Assembly: GCF_963675585.1 (NCBI RefSeq) | Contig: NZ_OY776413.1 | Coordinates: 496,001 to 560,000 of the forward strand | Reading direction: 5' to 3' | Source of the DNA: an uncultured Draconibacterium sp. | GTDB taxonomy: Bacteria; Bacteroidota; Bacteroidia; Bacteroidales; Prolixibacteraceae | Length of the DNA: 64,000 nucleotides | In this document: positions 24,201 to 34,246 of the stretch, piece after piece | How positions within the stretch are numbered: position 1 is the stretch's first letter | Layout of the letters: the number at the start of each line of letters is the position of its first letter | The notes under the pieces: model-generated | The model's input: only the letters and a program-made list of their open reading frames with translations | Told to the model about the DNA's origin: nothing | Databases searched by the model: none | Position numbers and translations under genes: made by a program

Positions 24201-25037
24201 ATGAAGATTTCCGCATTAAGATTGATGTTTATTCTCGCCTTTGTAACACTGGTAAACATACAAGGCCATTCGCAAAACAAAAGCGAAAATTACAAACTTG
24301 AAGAAAACATATTGTACCAAACAGCACAAGCTGATTTGCAGGACGAATACCTGAATAGCCGTTGTCGATTAGACATTTATTATCCGGCAGAAAAAGATTT
24401 TACCACGGTTGTTTGGTTTCATGGAGGAGGAATTACAGGTGGAAGTAAATTTATTCCCGAAAAATTAAAGGAAAAAGGAATTGCAGTTGTAGCTGTAAAC
24501 TACCGCTTGTCTCCGAAAGTGAAATGCCCTGTTTACATCGAAGATGCCGCAGCAGCAGTTGCATGGGTTTTTAACAACATTGAAAAATACGGTGGCAACA
24601 AAAGTAAAATTGTGGTTTCGGGTCACTCGGCCGGTGGTTATCTTACCAGTATGGTTGGCATGGACAAATCGTACCTGGCAAAATACAACATCGATGCCAA
24701 CAACATTGCCATGTTGATTCCTTTTAGCGGACATACCATTACTCATTTTACGGTTCGGCAGGAAAGGGGAATTGAAGGAACCCAACCAATTATCGACAAA
24801 TTTGCGCCCCTTTATTTTGTGCGTGACGATGCACCACCACTGGTTTTAATTACAGGCGACCGCGAACGCGAAATGCTCGGACGTTACGAAGAGAATGCTT
24901 ATATGTACCGAATGATGAAAGTAGCCGGACATAAAAATACGGTACTATACGAACTGGATGCATTTGATCATGGAGGAATGGTTTCCCCTGCCCTGGAAAT
25001 TCTGTTAAATGAAATTAAAGTGTTGGATAAAAAGTAA
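24201..25037 (+). CDS. Secreted alpha/beta hydrolase, esterase/lipase type
   Basis: A 278-residue protein with a signal peptide (ALRLMFILAFVTLVNIQG). The oxyanion-hole motif HGGG (74-77) and nucleophile elbow GHSAGG (Ser143) match the hormone-sensitive-lipase/carboxylesterase branch. The catalytic His is likely in AFDHGGM near the C-terminus, and a candidate Asp is in LITGDRE. It should act on ester or acyl groups of soluble substrates in the periplasm. The second hydrolase starts 36 bp downstream, so the two probably form an operon. Confidence 0.9.
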   Translation: MKISALRLMFILAFVTLVNIQGHSQNKSENYKLEENILYQTAQADLQDEYLNSRCRLDIYYPAEKDFTTVVWFHGGGITGGSKFIPEKLKEKGIAVVAVNYRLSPKVKCPVYIEDAAAAVAWVFNNIEKYGGNKSKIVVSGHSAGGYLTSMVGMDKSYLAKYNIDANNIAMLIPFSGHTITHFTVRQERGIEGTQPIIDKFAPLYFVRDDAPPLVLITGDREREMLGRYEENAYMYRMMKVAGHKNTVLYELDAFDHGGMVSPALEILLNEIKVLDKK

Positions 25038-25073
25038 TCACATTTCACTTGCCAATCGTTAAAAATTTAAACC

Positions 25074-26471
25074 ATGAAAACGAACTACCCACTGCTGCTC
25101 CTTTTTATTCTTACAGTTTTTTCGACAAGCAGTAAAGCTCAGAATAAGGCAGTAATTGGTAGTTGGAAAGGAGAAATTGAACTCCCGGGTGCGAAGCTGG
25201 AAATGGTTTTTAATATTTCGGAGGACGAGGAAGGCAATTTGACCACAAAATTAGATGTGCCTCAGCAAGGTGCATTAAACCTTCCGGTTGAAGAGACAAA
25301 GCTCAGTAAGGACAGTATTTTATTACAAGTACCTGCCATACTGAGTACTTATCACGGACAATTTATTACTCCCGACTCCATCGCCGGAGAATGGGTACAA
25401 GGTGGTCAGAAACTGGTATTAAACCTTAAAAAAACAGGCGAGGTAAAAATTATCAAACGTCCGCAAACGCCACAGCCTCCTTTTTCATATGTATCAGAAT
25501 ATGTGGAATACACCAACCCTGAATCGGGATTCAAATTAGCAGGAACGCTGACACTTCCTAAAAATGCAAACAATTGTCCGGCAGTTCTACTAATCAGTGG
25601 TTCAGGAGCACAAGACCGCGACGAAACCATCTATGAACACAAACCGTTTTTTGTAATTGCCGACTATTTTGCAAAACACGGGATTGCCGTTTTACGGGTT
25701 GACGACCGTGGCGTGGAAGGATCGGAAGGAAGCACAAGAGAAGCCACAAGCAAAGATTTTGCAGGCGATGTACTCTGTGGAATTGAATATCTAAAATCGA
25801 GAAAAGATATTTCGCCAACCCGGATTGGACTGATCGGTCACAGTGAAGGCGGATTAATTGCCCCGATGGTTGCCAACAAATCGGAAGATGTTGCATTTAT
25901 TATTCTGATGGCCGGACCGGGTACTGCAGGAGATTCAATTTTACTGGAACAAACCGAACTTTCGGCAAAAGCAACCGGTTTATCGGAACAGGCAACAAAC
26001 GCCAAATTGTTTGTTATAAAAGGAATAATAAACATTTTAAAAACGGAAGCCGATCAGGAAGCCCGGACAGCAGCATTCAGAAAAGCGTTTACCGGCGGAA
26101 TGTACAAAATGATGGATGATGACCGAAAAAAAATGGTGGATCAGCAAATTGCAGCCTACAACAACAACTGGTTTTACTTTTTTGTAAACTACAATCCCTA
26201 TCCCGCACTAACTAAAGTTGCTTGTCCGGTTTTGGCAATGATTGGCGAAAAAGATGTGCAGGTTCCACCAAAATCGAACCTAAGCGCCATAGACAAAGCG
26301 TTGACCGAAGGAGGAAACAAAAACTTCAAAACAATTGAACTGCCCAGCCTTAATCACCTCTTCCAGAATTGCAAAACAGGTTCGCCAATTGAATATTCAC
26401 AATTGGAAGAAACCATTTCGCCCGACGTTTTGGAACTTATGAAAAACTGGATTTTTGAAGTTTCTGAATAG
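25074..26471 (+). CDS. Secreted alpha/beta hydrolase with N-terminal accessory domain
   Basis: A 465-residue protein with a signal peptide ending near residue 22. Residues 25-120 form a beta-rich accessory domain (GSWKGEIELPG, EWVQGG) often fused to such hydrolases. The catalytic domain begins around 140 with LAGTLTLPK, SGSGAQDRDE and RVDDRGVEGSEG. The nucleophile elbow is GHSEGG (Ser257), with a candidate acid in MIGEKDVQVP and His in LPSLNHLFQ. The layout resembles EstD-type esterases, but peptidase-like members also exist. It probably shares a transcript with the hydrolase upstream. Confidence 0.88.
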   Translation: MKTNYPLLLLFILTVFSTSSKAQNKAVIGSWKGEIELPGAKLEMVFNISEDEEGNLTTKLDVPQQGALNLPVEETKLSKDSILLQVPAILSTYHGQFITPDSIAGEWVQGGQKLVLNLKKTGEVKIIKRPQTPQPPFSYVSEYVEYTNPESGFKLAGTLTLPKNANNCPAVLLISGSGAQDRDETIYEHKPFFVIADYFAKHGIAVLRVDDRGVEGSEGSTREATSKDFAGDVLCGIEYLKSRKDISPTRIGLIGHSEGGLIAPMVANKSEDVAFIILMAGPGTAGDSILLEQTELSAKATGLSEQATNAKLFVIKGIINILKTEADQEARTAAFRKAFTGGMYKMMDDDRKKMVDQQIAAYNNNWFYFFVNYNPYPALTKVACPVLAMIGEKDVQVPPKSNLSAIDKALTEGGNKNFKTIELPSLNHLFQNCKTGSPIEYSQLEETISPDVLELMKNWIFEVSE

Positions 26472-26518
26472 GAAGAAAAATAACAGAAAAATTTTGAAAT
26501 CAATTTCATCCAACTAAA

Positions 26519-26548
26519 AACGAGTGACCCTTTGCAAGATCACTCGTT
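26519..26548 (-). terminator. Terminator of the LruC lipoprotein gene (minus strand)
   Basis: AACGAGTGA / TCACTCGTT form a perfect 9-bp stem. On the minus strand a U run follows. It lies between convergent genes and may act in both directions. Confidence 0.82.
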
Positions 26549-26575
26549 AAAATGAATGTGTTATTTTCTGAATTA

Positions 26576-28510
26576 TTAATTTTTATACCAATCTAAATTA
26601 GTTGTTCCCCCTGAGTTTGCCCAGGGAACAAACTTTGGATAAACCACATCGATTGAAACTTTTTCGGGCGGTGCGTTAAAGCTTGCATAAATATTTAATG
26701 CCCATGGCAAATTGCGGTCGGTTTTAAAATACCTGCCCACGCTTGCATCGCTGTAATCATCTTTTGTGCCCAGAAACTGAATTCCTTTTGAAGTAGGTGC
26801 CAAATCGGGCAAATGTACTTCCTTCGAACGGTTGCCGTCAACCACAATAAAAGGATTATACGGAGGGCTGCCTAACACACTTTTGTTAACCGATTGTGTA
26901 AAATTAACAACAATATGAATTGTATCTCCTTCCATATGTATTGCATTTTCAGTTACAAAAATAACCGCATTCGAAAGTCCTGCTTCAGTTCTATTCGAAT
27001 TTAAATCGACGTAGCCGACATTCATTATCTGGTTTTCAACATTTTTAACCAACGAAGAGGCAATGGGTAAAACAAAGGCAAAACCATTTTCATAAACACC
27101 TCCGATATTTTTAATTATAAAATCGGCTTCAAGCGTAGATATCATATTCTGTGCATCGGCAATTGTATTAAACTTGTAATCAACAACCAAATCATTAAAA
27201 TCGTAATCGCCTTTACTTGGCCACAAATCTTCGAACGCAACCACACCGTTTTCTCCTTCAGCCGGAGCATAGTTGTTAAACGATTTGTTTGGATCATAAG
27301 GAAAATCGTCCAATTCATCATTAATTCCATCTCCATCCGAATCGTTTGCTGCTTTTAGAGAAACTACATTATCGCGTTGCACTGCATCAACCGGATTTGC
27401 GGTAGCATAAAATACCAGGTCGTTAAAATCCTGATCGCAGCCCGAATTATCGCGTTGAATATCTTCGAAACCAAATAAAAAGGTTTCACGCGATTTATCC
27501 CAAAGCATTACCATGTGCGTTTTCAAGGTAGGATTTGTTTCAATATTTAAACTGGGCTGCGAATAATAAACACCACGCCTGTTGGTCACCACATTGGAAG
27601 CAAAACCATCGGCAACTAAAAACCAGGCGACCACGGTTCCTGCGCTAAAGCGGCCCAGTTTTACTTTATCACCCGAACGTAATCCTCCTCCCGAGCCAAC
27701 AAATGAAGCATTGGGAAAAACAATATTTAAAGCAGAAATGTCTTCCACCGATTGGGGTTCTTCACCAACTTTATAGGTATAGTAACCAAGTGCATTTTTG
27801 TAACCGGCGCCTTCGGCAACAAAAGTTACCCACACATCGGCTGTTTTTGTTAGAACTATATTCGTTTCAGTTCCGCTTGCAATGTATTCCGGATTTACAA
27901 CCGGAACCTTCTTATTTTCCGGTAACGATGCATTTACATCATCCAGCAAATTTTGCTGAATTACGTCGGGAGTAACCAGGTAGCTGGGCACCCCACTTGA
28001 ATTATAGGTTCCCATGTATGTAAATCCGCTCGCACTGGCCGATTTTAAGGAACCAGGTGAATAAACCTCGGCTGATTTATCGCTTTCGGTATAAAAAGTT
28101 CGGTAATCAAAAACAGCTTTACCATCAATAATCGCAACGGCAACTCTATCTATTAATCCCAGGTATCCCGAATTAACAACAAGTGAATCGGTATAAGCCG
28201 GAACAGTGTAGGTTGATTGGAAATTACCGTTTGCATCAAAAGTTGCTTTGGCAATTTTTAAACTATCCACATCTTTAGTATAGGCCACCAACGAAAAAAC
28301 AGCCGAATTTAAATATTCCGGCACGGTTAAACTTACTTCTACATCTTTTGAAGTTGCATAACTGAATTCGTCAGGCACCATTGCTTTTTCAATATTTAAC
28401 TCGCTTTCAATAGCAGGATCATTGTTCGAAATATCGTTTAGGCAACTTTGAGCCGTTAAAACCACCGCTGTTGCAAGTATTAAACGTACTACTCTTATAC
28501 CTCTCTTCAC
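26576..28510 (-). CDS. LruC/DUF4114 domain surface lipoprotein
   Basis: From a GTG start at 28510 the protein has 644 residues and a model lipoprotein signal: basic head (VKRGIRVVR), hydrophobic core, and the box TAQSC with Cys23. ATG codons at 28576 and 28627 are in frame but would put 22-39 polar residues before the signal. A DUF4114-type segment (FGFED, then QDFNDLVFY, residues 346-368) is followed by a calcium-binding DSDGDGIND loop (390-398) and the LruC core FEDLWPSKGDYDFNDLV (426-442). Such proteins are exposed on the cell surface in Bacteroidota and often sit with adhesins or polysaccharide-use loci. The role here is unknown. Confidence 0.82.
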   Translation of the reverse strand: MKRGIRVVRLILATAVVLTAQSCLNDISNNDPAIESELNIEKAMVPDEFSYATSKDVEVSLTVPEYLNSAVFSLVAYTKDVDSLKIAKATFDANGNFQSTYTVPAYTDSLVVNSGYLGLIDRVAVAIIDGKAVFDYRTFYTESDKSAEVYSPGSLKSASASGFTYMGTYNSSGVPSYLVTPDVIQQNLLDDVNASLPENKKVPVVNPEYIASGTETNIVLTKTADVWVTFVAEGAGYKNALGYYTYKVGEEPQSVEDISALNIVFPNASFVGSGGGLRSGDKVKLGRFSAGTVVAWFLVADGFASNVVTNRRGVYYSQPSLNIETNPTLKTHMVMLWDKSRETFLFGFEDIQRDNSGCDQDFNDLVFYATANPVDAVQRDNVVSLKAANDSDGDGINDELDDFPYDPNKSFNNYAPAEGENGVVAFEDLWPSKGDYDFNDLVVDYKFNTIADAQNMISTLEADFIIKNIGGVYENGFAFVLPIASSLVKNVENQIMNVGYVDLNSNRTEAGLSNAVIFVTENAIHMEGDTIHIVVNFTQSVNKSVLGSPPYNPFIVVDGNRSKEVHLPDLAPTSKGIQFLGTKDDYSDASVGRYFKTDRNLPWALNIYASFNAPPEKVSIDVVYPKFVPWANSGGTTNLDWYKN

Positions 28511-29043
28511 GCTGGTTATTTGGCAATCCTGAACATCAATAATCTTCAGTTTGGGGTTCAATCGTATTTGTTTCATAATTGAAATTTTTGTGTGTCCATA
28601 TCTTCTTTGTTTTCTGGCAGCTAGCAAAATGCTTACGAATTCCAGTCGTTGGACAGCTGTTTTGTTTACTGACAGAAAAAGCTAAAAAGCCAAATGTAAA
28701 TCTAGACGATCAAAAGAGCATCTCCTAGTTCGTAACTCTTATTTCGATATTCAAAAAGCCTCATTTTTTAATCAGAAAAATGGAATTCTTAAACCACTTA
28801 TGTGCATAAAAAGACTTCTGGGAAAGTTTTGTTATTTATAGGTTGACAATTAATAATCCCCATTCAAGATGAGAGATAGAAAAATTTCGTGCTTCATTGA
28901 AAATAGTCCTAATGAAATCCACAACATTATTTTGAATACGAAAAGCAAAGTCTCCACATTATTAATCTGATTACTAAAATTAAGGACCGCCCAATCTTCA
29001 AATTCAATTCAATTCATTTCATTTCTTTCACTATTTTTATCGA
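28511..29043. other. Intergenic region between divergent LruC and Nramp-like genes
   Basis: About 530 bp, A+T-rich, holding the leaders of two divergent genes. I see no additional gene, tRNA or strong hairpin in it, and no confident promoter box. Confidence 0.4.
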
Positions 29044-30378
29044 ATGTCAACAAAAAAACGCATCCTAAGTATATTATTCTGGTCAGTAGTTTCGGCGGCA
29101 TTTATTGGACCCGGAACAATAACCACGGCAGCAAAATCGGGAGCAGCTTTTGGCACCGAGTTACTTTGGGCCCTGTTATTCTCTACCTTTGCATGTTTTC
29201 TTTTGCAGGAAGCAGCCGCCCGTTTAACCATCGTTTCAGGGAAAAACCTGGGACAAGCCATAGTTTCACAGTTCGAAAAAAGTAAATCACGGCTTTTGGT
29301 TTTGCTACTGGTTTTAGGGGCTATTGTTTTGGGTGCCGCAGCCTACGAGATGGGAAATTTACTGGGTGCAGTTGCCGGATTTCGTTTGATTTTCCAGATT
29401 CCGGCCTACATTCTGGTCTTATTTATTGGAGCATTGGCTGCTGTAATTTTAAACATTCCATCTTTAAAAATTATTTCAACCATAATGGGTTTTGTGGTGG
29501 TTTTAATGGGGCTTGGATTTCTCATCGCCGCATTTTTAATACAACCTTCCTTCTCTGAAATCTTAAAAGGAGCTTTTATTCCGCAAATTCCCACAAGCCC
29601 GCAAGCCGGCATTTTGGTTTTGGGGCTTATCGGAACCACAATTGTTCCCTACAATTTATTTCTGGGCTCGGGAATTTCAAACAAAAACCAAACGACAAAA
29701 GAAATGCGTTTCGGACTTTCCATTGCCATTCTGCTGGGAGGAGTATTTTCCATGGCAGTTTTGGTGGTTGGCACATCGGTTCTGGCAGAGTTTTCTTTCG
29801 AAGAATTAGCCCGGATGCTTCAACAGAAAATTGGCCCGGCCGGAAAATACCTGCTGGGATTTGGATTATTTGCAGCCGGATTTACATCGGCTGTTACCGC
29901 ACCTCTGGCTGCAGCCATTACTTTAAAAAGTTTGTTCGGAAATAAAAATCCTGAAAAATGGGAAACCAACTCGTTTAATTTTAAGTTGGGCTGGATTGTG
30001 GTTTTGCTCATCGGCATTGGTTTTGCCATCGGAAATGTAAAACCAATTCCGGCAATTATTTTGGCACAGGCATTAAACGGATTTCTGCTCCCTTTCGTTA
30101 GCATCTTTCTGTTTATGGTAATCAATAATCCTAAAATCACAGGAAATCAAAGTAATCCACTTTTATTGAATATTTTAATGATTGTGGTAATTTTTACAAC
30201 CCTAATTTTGGGATTAAACAGTGCAACAAAAGCTATTTATTCGGTGTTTGCACCAAATACATCGCCGGTCAATACAATCATTATCAGCATTACTATTGTC
30301 TCGCTTTTAATCTCAACCGGGGTGTGGATGAAAGGAACGAAAAAAACTATTCCGCCAGCCCAAAAAAGAGAGGAGTAA
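29044..30378 (+). CDS. Nramp-related transporter with non-canonical substrate site
   Basis: A 444-residue membrane protein with about eleven hydrophobic segments in Nramp order. The metal-binding DPGN of TM1 is replaced by GPGT (22-25), and the TM6 M-P-H motif by VPYN (201-204). It therefore lacks the Asp, Asn and Met that coordinate divalent transition metals. Its gene ends 21 bp before a fused oxoprolinase on the same strand. In Bacillus subtilis the Nramp-like gene ycsG sits with the 5-oxoprolinase genes pxpABC. I infer that this carrier imports 5-oxoproline or a related lactam or hydantoin rather than metal. That substrate is unproven. Confidence 0.85.
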   Translation: MSTKKRILSILFWSVVSAAFIGPGTITTAAKSGAAFGTELLWALLFSTFACFLLQEAAARLTIVSGKNLGQAIVSQFEKSKSRLLVLLLVLGAIVLGAAAYEMGNLLGAVAGFRLIFQIPAYILVLFIGALAAVILNIPSLKIISTIMGFVVVLMGLGFLIAAFLIQPSFSEILKGAFIPQIPTSPQAGILVLGLIGTTIVPYNLFLGSGISNKNQTTKEMRFGLSIAILLGGVFSMAVLVVGTSVLAEFSFEELARMLQQKIGPAGKYLLGFGLFAAGFTSAVTAPLAAAITLKSLFGNKNPEKWETNSFNFKLGWIVVLLIGIGFAIGNVKPIPAIILAQALNGFLLPFVSIFLFMVINNPKITGNQSNPLLLNILMIVVIFTTLILGLNSATKAIYSVFAPNTSPVNTIIISITIVSLLISTGVWMKGTKKTIPPAQKREE

Positions 30379-30399
30379 GAATGTACAAAATCTAAAAAA

Positions 30400-33300
30400 A
30401 TGAATCAAAAATATTTCCGGCTTTTTGTTGATACCGGCGGCACTTTTACCGATTGCATCGGGGTGGACGAAACCGGGAAACAATACCGGCAAAAAGTTTT
30501 AAGCAGCAGCAGTTTACGAAGTACCGTTAAAACGGTAATTTCTGAAAATGAATTTACAATTTCGGAGGCCTGGAACCTGCAACAAAACATTCTGAACGAT
30601 TTTTCCTTTCGGCTGTTAAATGCAGAATATACCGATTTAAAAATCAAAAATTTTGATCCCGTTTCCCGCACGATTGAGTTAAATCAAGCAGTAGTAAACA
30701 ATTCCTGGGAAGGGCAAAATTTTGAAATAACTTCGAATGAAGAAGCACCGGTTTTAGGCGCACGACTGATCACAGAAACCGGATTACACGATACTTTTCC
30801 CGACCTGCAATTAAAGCTGGGATCGACAAAAGGCACAAATGCACTACTCGAAAACAAAGGTGCAAAAACACTGTTTGTCGTTACCAAAGGATTTGCCGAT
30901 TTGTTGAAAATTGGCAACCAGAGCCGCCCCGATATTTTTGCGTTGAATGTTATAAAACCCAAACAAATTACCCATAAAATTATTGAAGTCGATGAGCGGA
31001 TTGATGCCAAAGGAAAGATTCTGCAAGAATTAAATTCGGATCATTTTTTAAGTCAGATTCAGGAAATCGACCAAAATGAAATTGAGTCGGTGGCTGTTAC
31101 TTTAATGAATTCCTACATTAATCCTGTTCATGAAAAACAGATTGCTCGGATTCTGAAAGATGCCGGATTTCAGTTTATTTCTACATCAACAGAGCTTTCA
31201 CCTTTAATAAAAATAGTAAACCGCGCCGAAACCACAGTCGTCAATTCTTACCTCTCGCCCATTATTTACAACTATGTAAATCGCATTTCAAAACGTATCG
31301 GAAAACAATCGTTCCAGATTATGACAAGTGCCGGAGGTTTGGTGTCGGCGAATAAGTTTCATCCCAAAGACAGTTTATTAAGTGGCCCGGCGGGTGGTGT
31401 TGTCGGGGCAAAAAAAATTGGGCAGCAAAGCGGATTCACCCAACTTATTACCTTCGATATGGGAGGAACGAGTACCGATGTTTCGCGAATCGATGGTGAG
31501 TTTGATTACCGGTTTGAGGTTCAGGTTGGCGATGCAAAAATAAATAGTCCGGCCATTGCCATTGAAACAGTGGCTGCCGGCGGTGGCTCTATTTGTGGTT
31601 TCGATGGCTACAAACTTTTTGTCGGTCCCGAAAGTGCCGGAGCAAATCCCGGCCCGGCTTGTTATGGTGCGGGTGGGCCGCTCACCATTACCGATGTAAA
31701 TCTTTTGCTCAACCGACTCGACACAAGCCAGTTTGGTATTCCTGTTTTTAAAGAAGCAGCCCAAAACAGGTTAAACCAACTGATAAAAAAGATTGAAGAA
31801 ACCACAGAAAAAAAACACACTGCCGAAACTGTATTAAGGGGATTTATTGATATTGCCAATGAAATTATGGCCGGTGCTATCCGAAAAATTTCCATTTCGA
31901 AAGGTTACGATCCTAAAAACTTTGCACTGGTGACTTTTGGTGGAGCCGGCGGGTTACACGCCTGCGACATTGCTGAAATCCTGGGTATTCAAACCATACT
32001 TTTACCCGAAGATGCCGGACTACTAAGCGCCTATGGAATTGGCAACGCTGCCATCGAACGGTTTGCCGAAAAACAGGTTCTGCAGAATATAAATACGGTT
32101 AAAAACCAACTTTCGGTTTGGCTTAGCGAAATTGAAAACGAAGCCACTCAAAAGTTAACCAGTGAGGGATTTCAAACTGAAAAAATTCACATTCGTCAGC
32201 AAATGGTTTTTCTTCGTTTTAAAGGCCAGGATTCCAGTCTTGAAATCAGTTTTTCAGATCCCCGGCAATTGGTTGTTGATTTTCATGAAGCATACCAAAA
32301 ACTATACGGGCACAAAGTTACCAATCGCGAAATTGAGGTGGAAGCTGTGCGTGTAATTGCAACTGTTGATACTGCCAATTCAAAAAAATCGAATCTATAT
32401 GTTCAAAAATACACGCCAAAACCTGAGACAGAAACGACGCACAACATTCCGCTTTATATTCGTAATAAATTAAACCCGGGGGCCTGTTTTGAGGGGCCTG
32501 CATTATTCCCTGACAACTTTTCGACAACCTTTATAAAAAAGGGCTGGAAATTTAAAATGGATAATTCGGGCACAGCCATTTTAACTTGCGATTTGGAAAA
32601 AACCGAAGTTACCCAAACGCAAACCCGCGAAACCGAGCTGGAGCTTTTTACCAACCGTTTTATGGCTGTTGCCGAAAATATGGGAGCCTTGCTGCAACGC
32701 ACTTCTCTATCGGTAAATATTAAGGAGCGTCTCGATTTTTCATGTGCACTACTCGATGCCGAAGGCCGGCTGGTTGCTAACGCCCCTCACATTCCGGTGC
32801 ATTTGGGCGGGCTGGGTGTTTGTGTACAAACGCTGTTAAAACATTATCGCTTTGAGGAGGGAGACTCACTGGTAACCAACCATCCTAAATATGGCGGTTC
32901 GCACCTGCCCGACGTAACTGTTGTTACCCCGGTATTTTATAAAAACGAACGGGTGGGTTTTGTGGTAAACCGTGCTCATCATTCCGAAATTGGCGGCATC
33001 AGCCCGGGATCGATGCCGCCAAATGCAAAAAACCTGGATGAAGAGGGCGTGTGCATTTCACCCTTTTACCTGGTAAAAAATGGCCGCCCCAACTGGGATG
33101 GAATGCGAGCCATTCTTATAAACGCCAATTATCCTACCCGGTCGGTTGAAGAAAATCTGGCCGATTTAAATGCAGCTTTGGCAGCCAATAAAAATGGAGT
33201 GGAGGCTTTGCTTGGGTTAATAACAAATCATGGAAAAGAAACAGTTCAAAAATACCTTGACTTGCTGCGCGAACATGCCTCATCAAAAATGAGGGCAACA

Positions 33301-34155
33301 CTCAATAAGTTTCAGAATGGAACGTATTCTGCCACCGAATTTCTGGACGATGGTTCTCCGCTAAAAGTAAATATCGAACTGAATAACGGCAACTGTAGGA
33401 TTGATTTTACCGGAAGTGCACCGGTGCACAATGGCAATATGAATGCCACCGAAGCCATTGTAAAAAGTGTAAGTATTTATGTTTTACGCCTGTTATTAAA
33501 CGAGCCAATCCCGCTTAACGACGGTTTGCTTGAGCCCGTAAATTTTATTCTTCCAACCAGCCTGCTTAATCCCGATTTTAGCGATGATCCTGCTTTTTGT
33601 CCTGCGGTTGTTGGAGGAAATGTTGAAATCAGTCAACGCCTGACCGACACTTTGCTAAAAGCCTTTGGAGTTGTTGCAGCCAGCCAGGGTACCATGAACA
33701 ACACCCTGTTTGGCAACGATAATTTTGGCTATTACGAAACCATTTGTGGGGGTTGCGGAGCCGGAGATGGTTTTAACGGAGCCAGTGCTGTTCATCATCA
33801 CATGACTAATACCCGAATCACCGATCCTGAAATTCTGGAGTTTCGTTACCCGGTTCGTCTGGAAGAATTCAGCATTCGAAAAAACTCGGGAGGAAAAGGA
33901 AAATGGACAGGTGGCGATGGCATTAAACGGATAATTAAGTTTCTCGAGCCGGTAAATCTTTCTGTATTGTCACAGCGCCGGAACTCGGGCCCATACGGAC
34001 TAGATGGCGGAAAGAGCGGCAAAGCCGGTAATCAGAAAATTATTCGAAAAAACGGAGAGGAATTTACACTTGATTCCATCCAAAATGTAAATATCGAAAA
34101 AGGCGAAACATTTGTTATTGAAACACCCGGCGGCGGAGGTTTTGGAGAGGCATAA
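30400..34155 (+). CDS. Fused HyuA-HyuB 5-oxoprolinase / hydantoinase
   Basis: A 1,251-residue ATP-dependent lactam/hydantoin hydrolase, cytosolic. The HyuA half starts with the phosphate-binding FVDTGGTFTDCIG, then GSTKGTNALLE, MTSAGGLVSA, ITFDMGGTSTDVSRIDG and FGGAGGLHAC. The HyuB half starts near residue 745 (LFTNRFMAVAENMGALLQRT), with NHPKYGGSHLPDVTVVTP, HHSEIGGISPGSMPP and the C-terminal TPGGGGFG. This matches the eukaryote-like single-chain 5-oxoprolinase, which opens 5-oxoproline to glutamate with ATP. Related enzymes act on hydantoins or acetone, so the substrate remains to be proven. It is co-transcribed with the Nramp-like carrier. Confidence 0.93.
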   Translation: MNQKYFRLFVDTGGTFTDCIGVDETGKQYRQKVLSSSSLRSTVKTVISENEFTISEAWNLQQNILNDFSFRLLNAEYTDLKIKNFDPVSRTIELNQAVVNNSWEGQNFEITSNEEAPVLGARLITETGLHDTFPDLQLKLGSTKGTNALLENKGAKTLFVVTKGFADLLKIGNQSRPDIFALNVIKPKQITHKIIEVDERIDAKGKILQELNSDHFLSQIQEIDQNEIESVAVTLMNSYINPVHEKQIARILKDAGFQFISTSTELSPLIKIVNRAETTVVNSYLSPIIYNYVNRISKRIGKQSFQIMTSAGGLVSANKFHPKDSLLSGPAGGVVGAKKIGQQSGFTQLITFDMGGTSTDVSRIDGEFDYRFEVQVGDAKINSPAIAIETVAAGGGSICGFDGYKLFVGPESAGANPGPACYGAGGPLTITDVNLLLNRLDTSQFGIPVFKEAAQNRLNQLIKKIEETTEKKHTAETVLRGFIDIANEIMAGAIRKISISKGYDPKNFALVTFGGAGGLHACDIAEILGIQTILLPEDAGLLSAYGIGNAAIERFAEKQVLQNINTVKNQLSVWLSEIENEATQKLTSEGFQTEKIHIRQQMVFLRFKGQDSSLEISFSDPRQLVVDFHEAYQKLYGHKVTNREIEVEAVRVIATVDTANSKKSNLYVQKYTPKPETETTHNIPLYIRNKLNPGACFEGPALFPDNFSTTFIKKGWKFKMDNSGTAILTCDLEKTEVTQTQTRETELELFTNRFMAVAENMGALLQRTSLSVNIKERLDFSCALLDAEGRLVANAPHIPVHLGGLGVCVQTLLKHYRFEEGDSLVTNHPKYGGSHLPDVTVVTPVFYKNERVGFVVNRAHHSEIGGISPGSMPPNAKNLDEEGVCISPFYLVKNGRPNWDGMRAILINANYPTRSVEENLADLNAALAANKNGVEALLGLITNHGKETVQKYLDLLREHASSKMRATLNKFQNGTYSATEFLDDGSPLKVNIELNNGNCRIDFTGSAPVHNGNMNATEAIVKSVSIYVLRLLLNEPIPLNDGLLEPVNFILPTSLLNPDFSDDPAFCPAVVGGNVEISQRLTDTLLKAFGVVAASQGTMNNTLFGNDNFGYYETICGGCGAGDGFNGASAVHHHMTNTRITDPEILEFRYPVRLEEFSIRKNSGGKGKWTGGDGIKRIIKFLEPVNLSVLSQRRNSGPYGLDGGKSGKAGNQKIIRKNGEEFTLDSIQNVNIEKGETFVIETPGGGGFGEA

Positions 34156-34246
34156 GCAGCGGCTGTTTGCGAATGGAGATAAAAATTGGATTGGTATTGC
34201 CTACTTTACATAAATCAGTACCTTTAGAAAAAAAATTACCTTCACT

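Noticed and set aside
24086-24301. A 71-codon plus-strand frame before the first alpha/beta hydrolase
   Set aside because: It overlaps the hydrolase signal peptide in another frame and is a Lys/Asn-rich translation of A+T-rich leader sequence.
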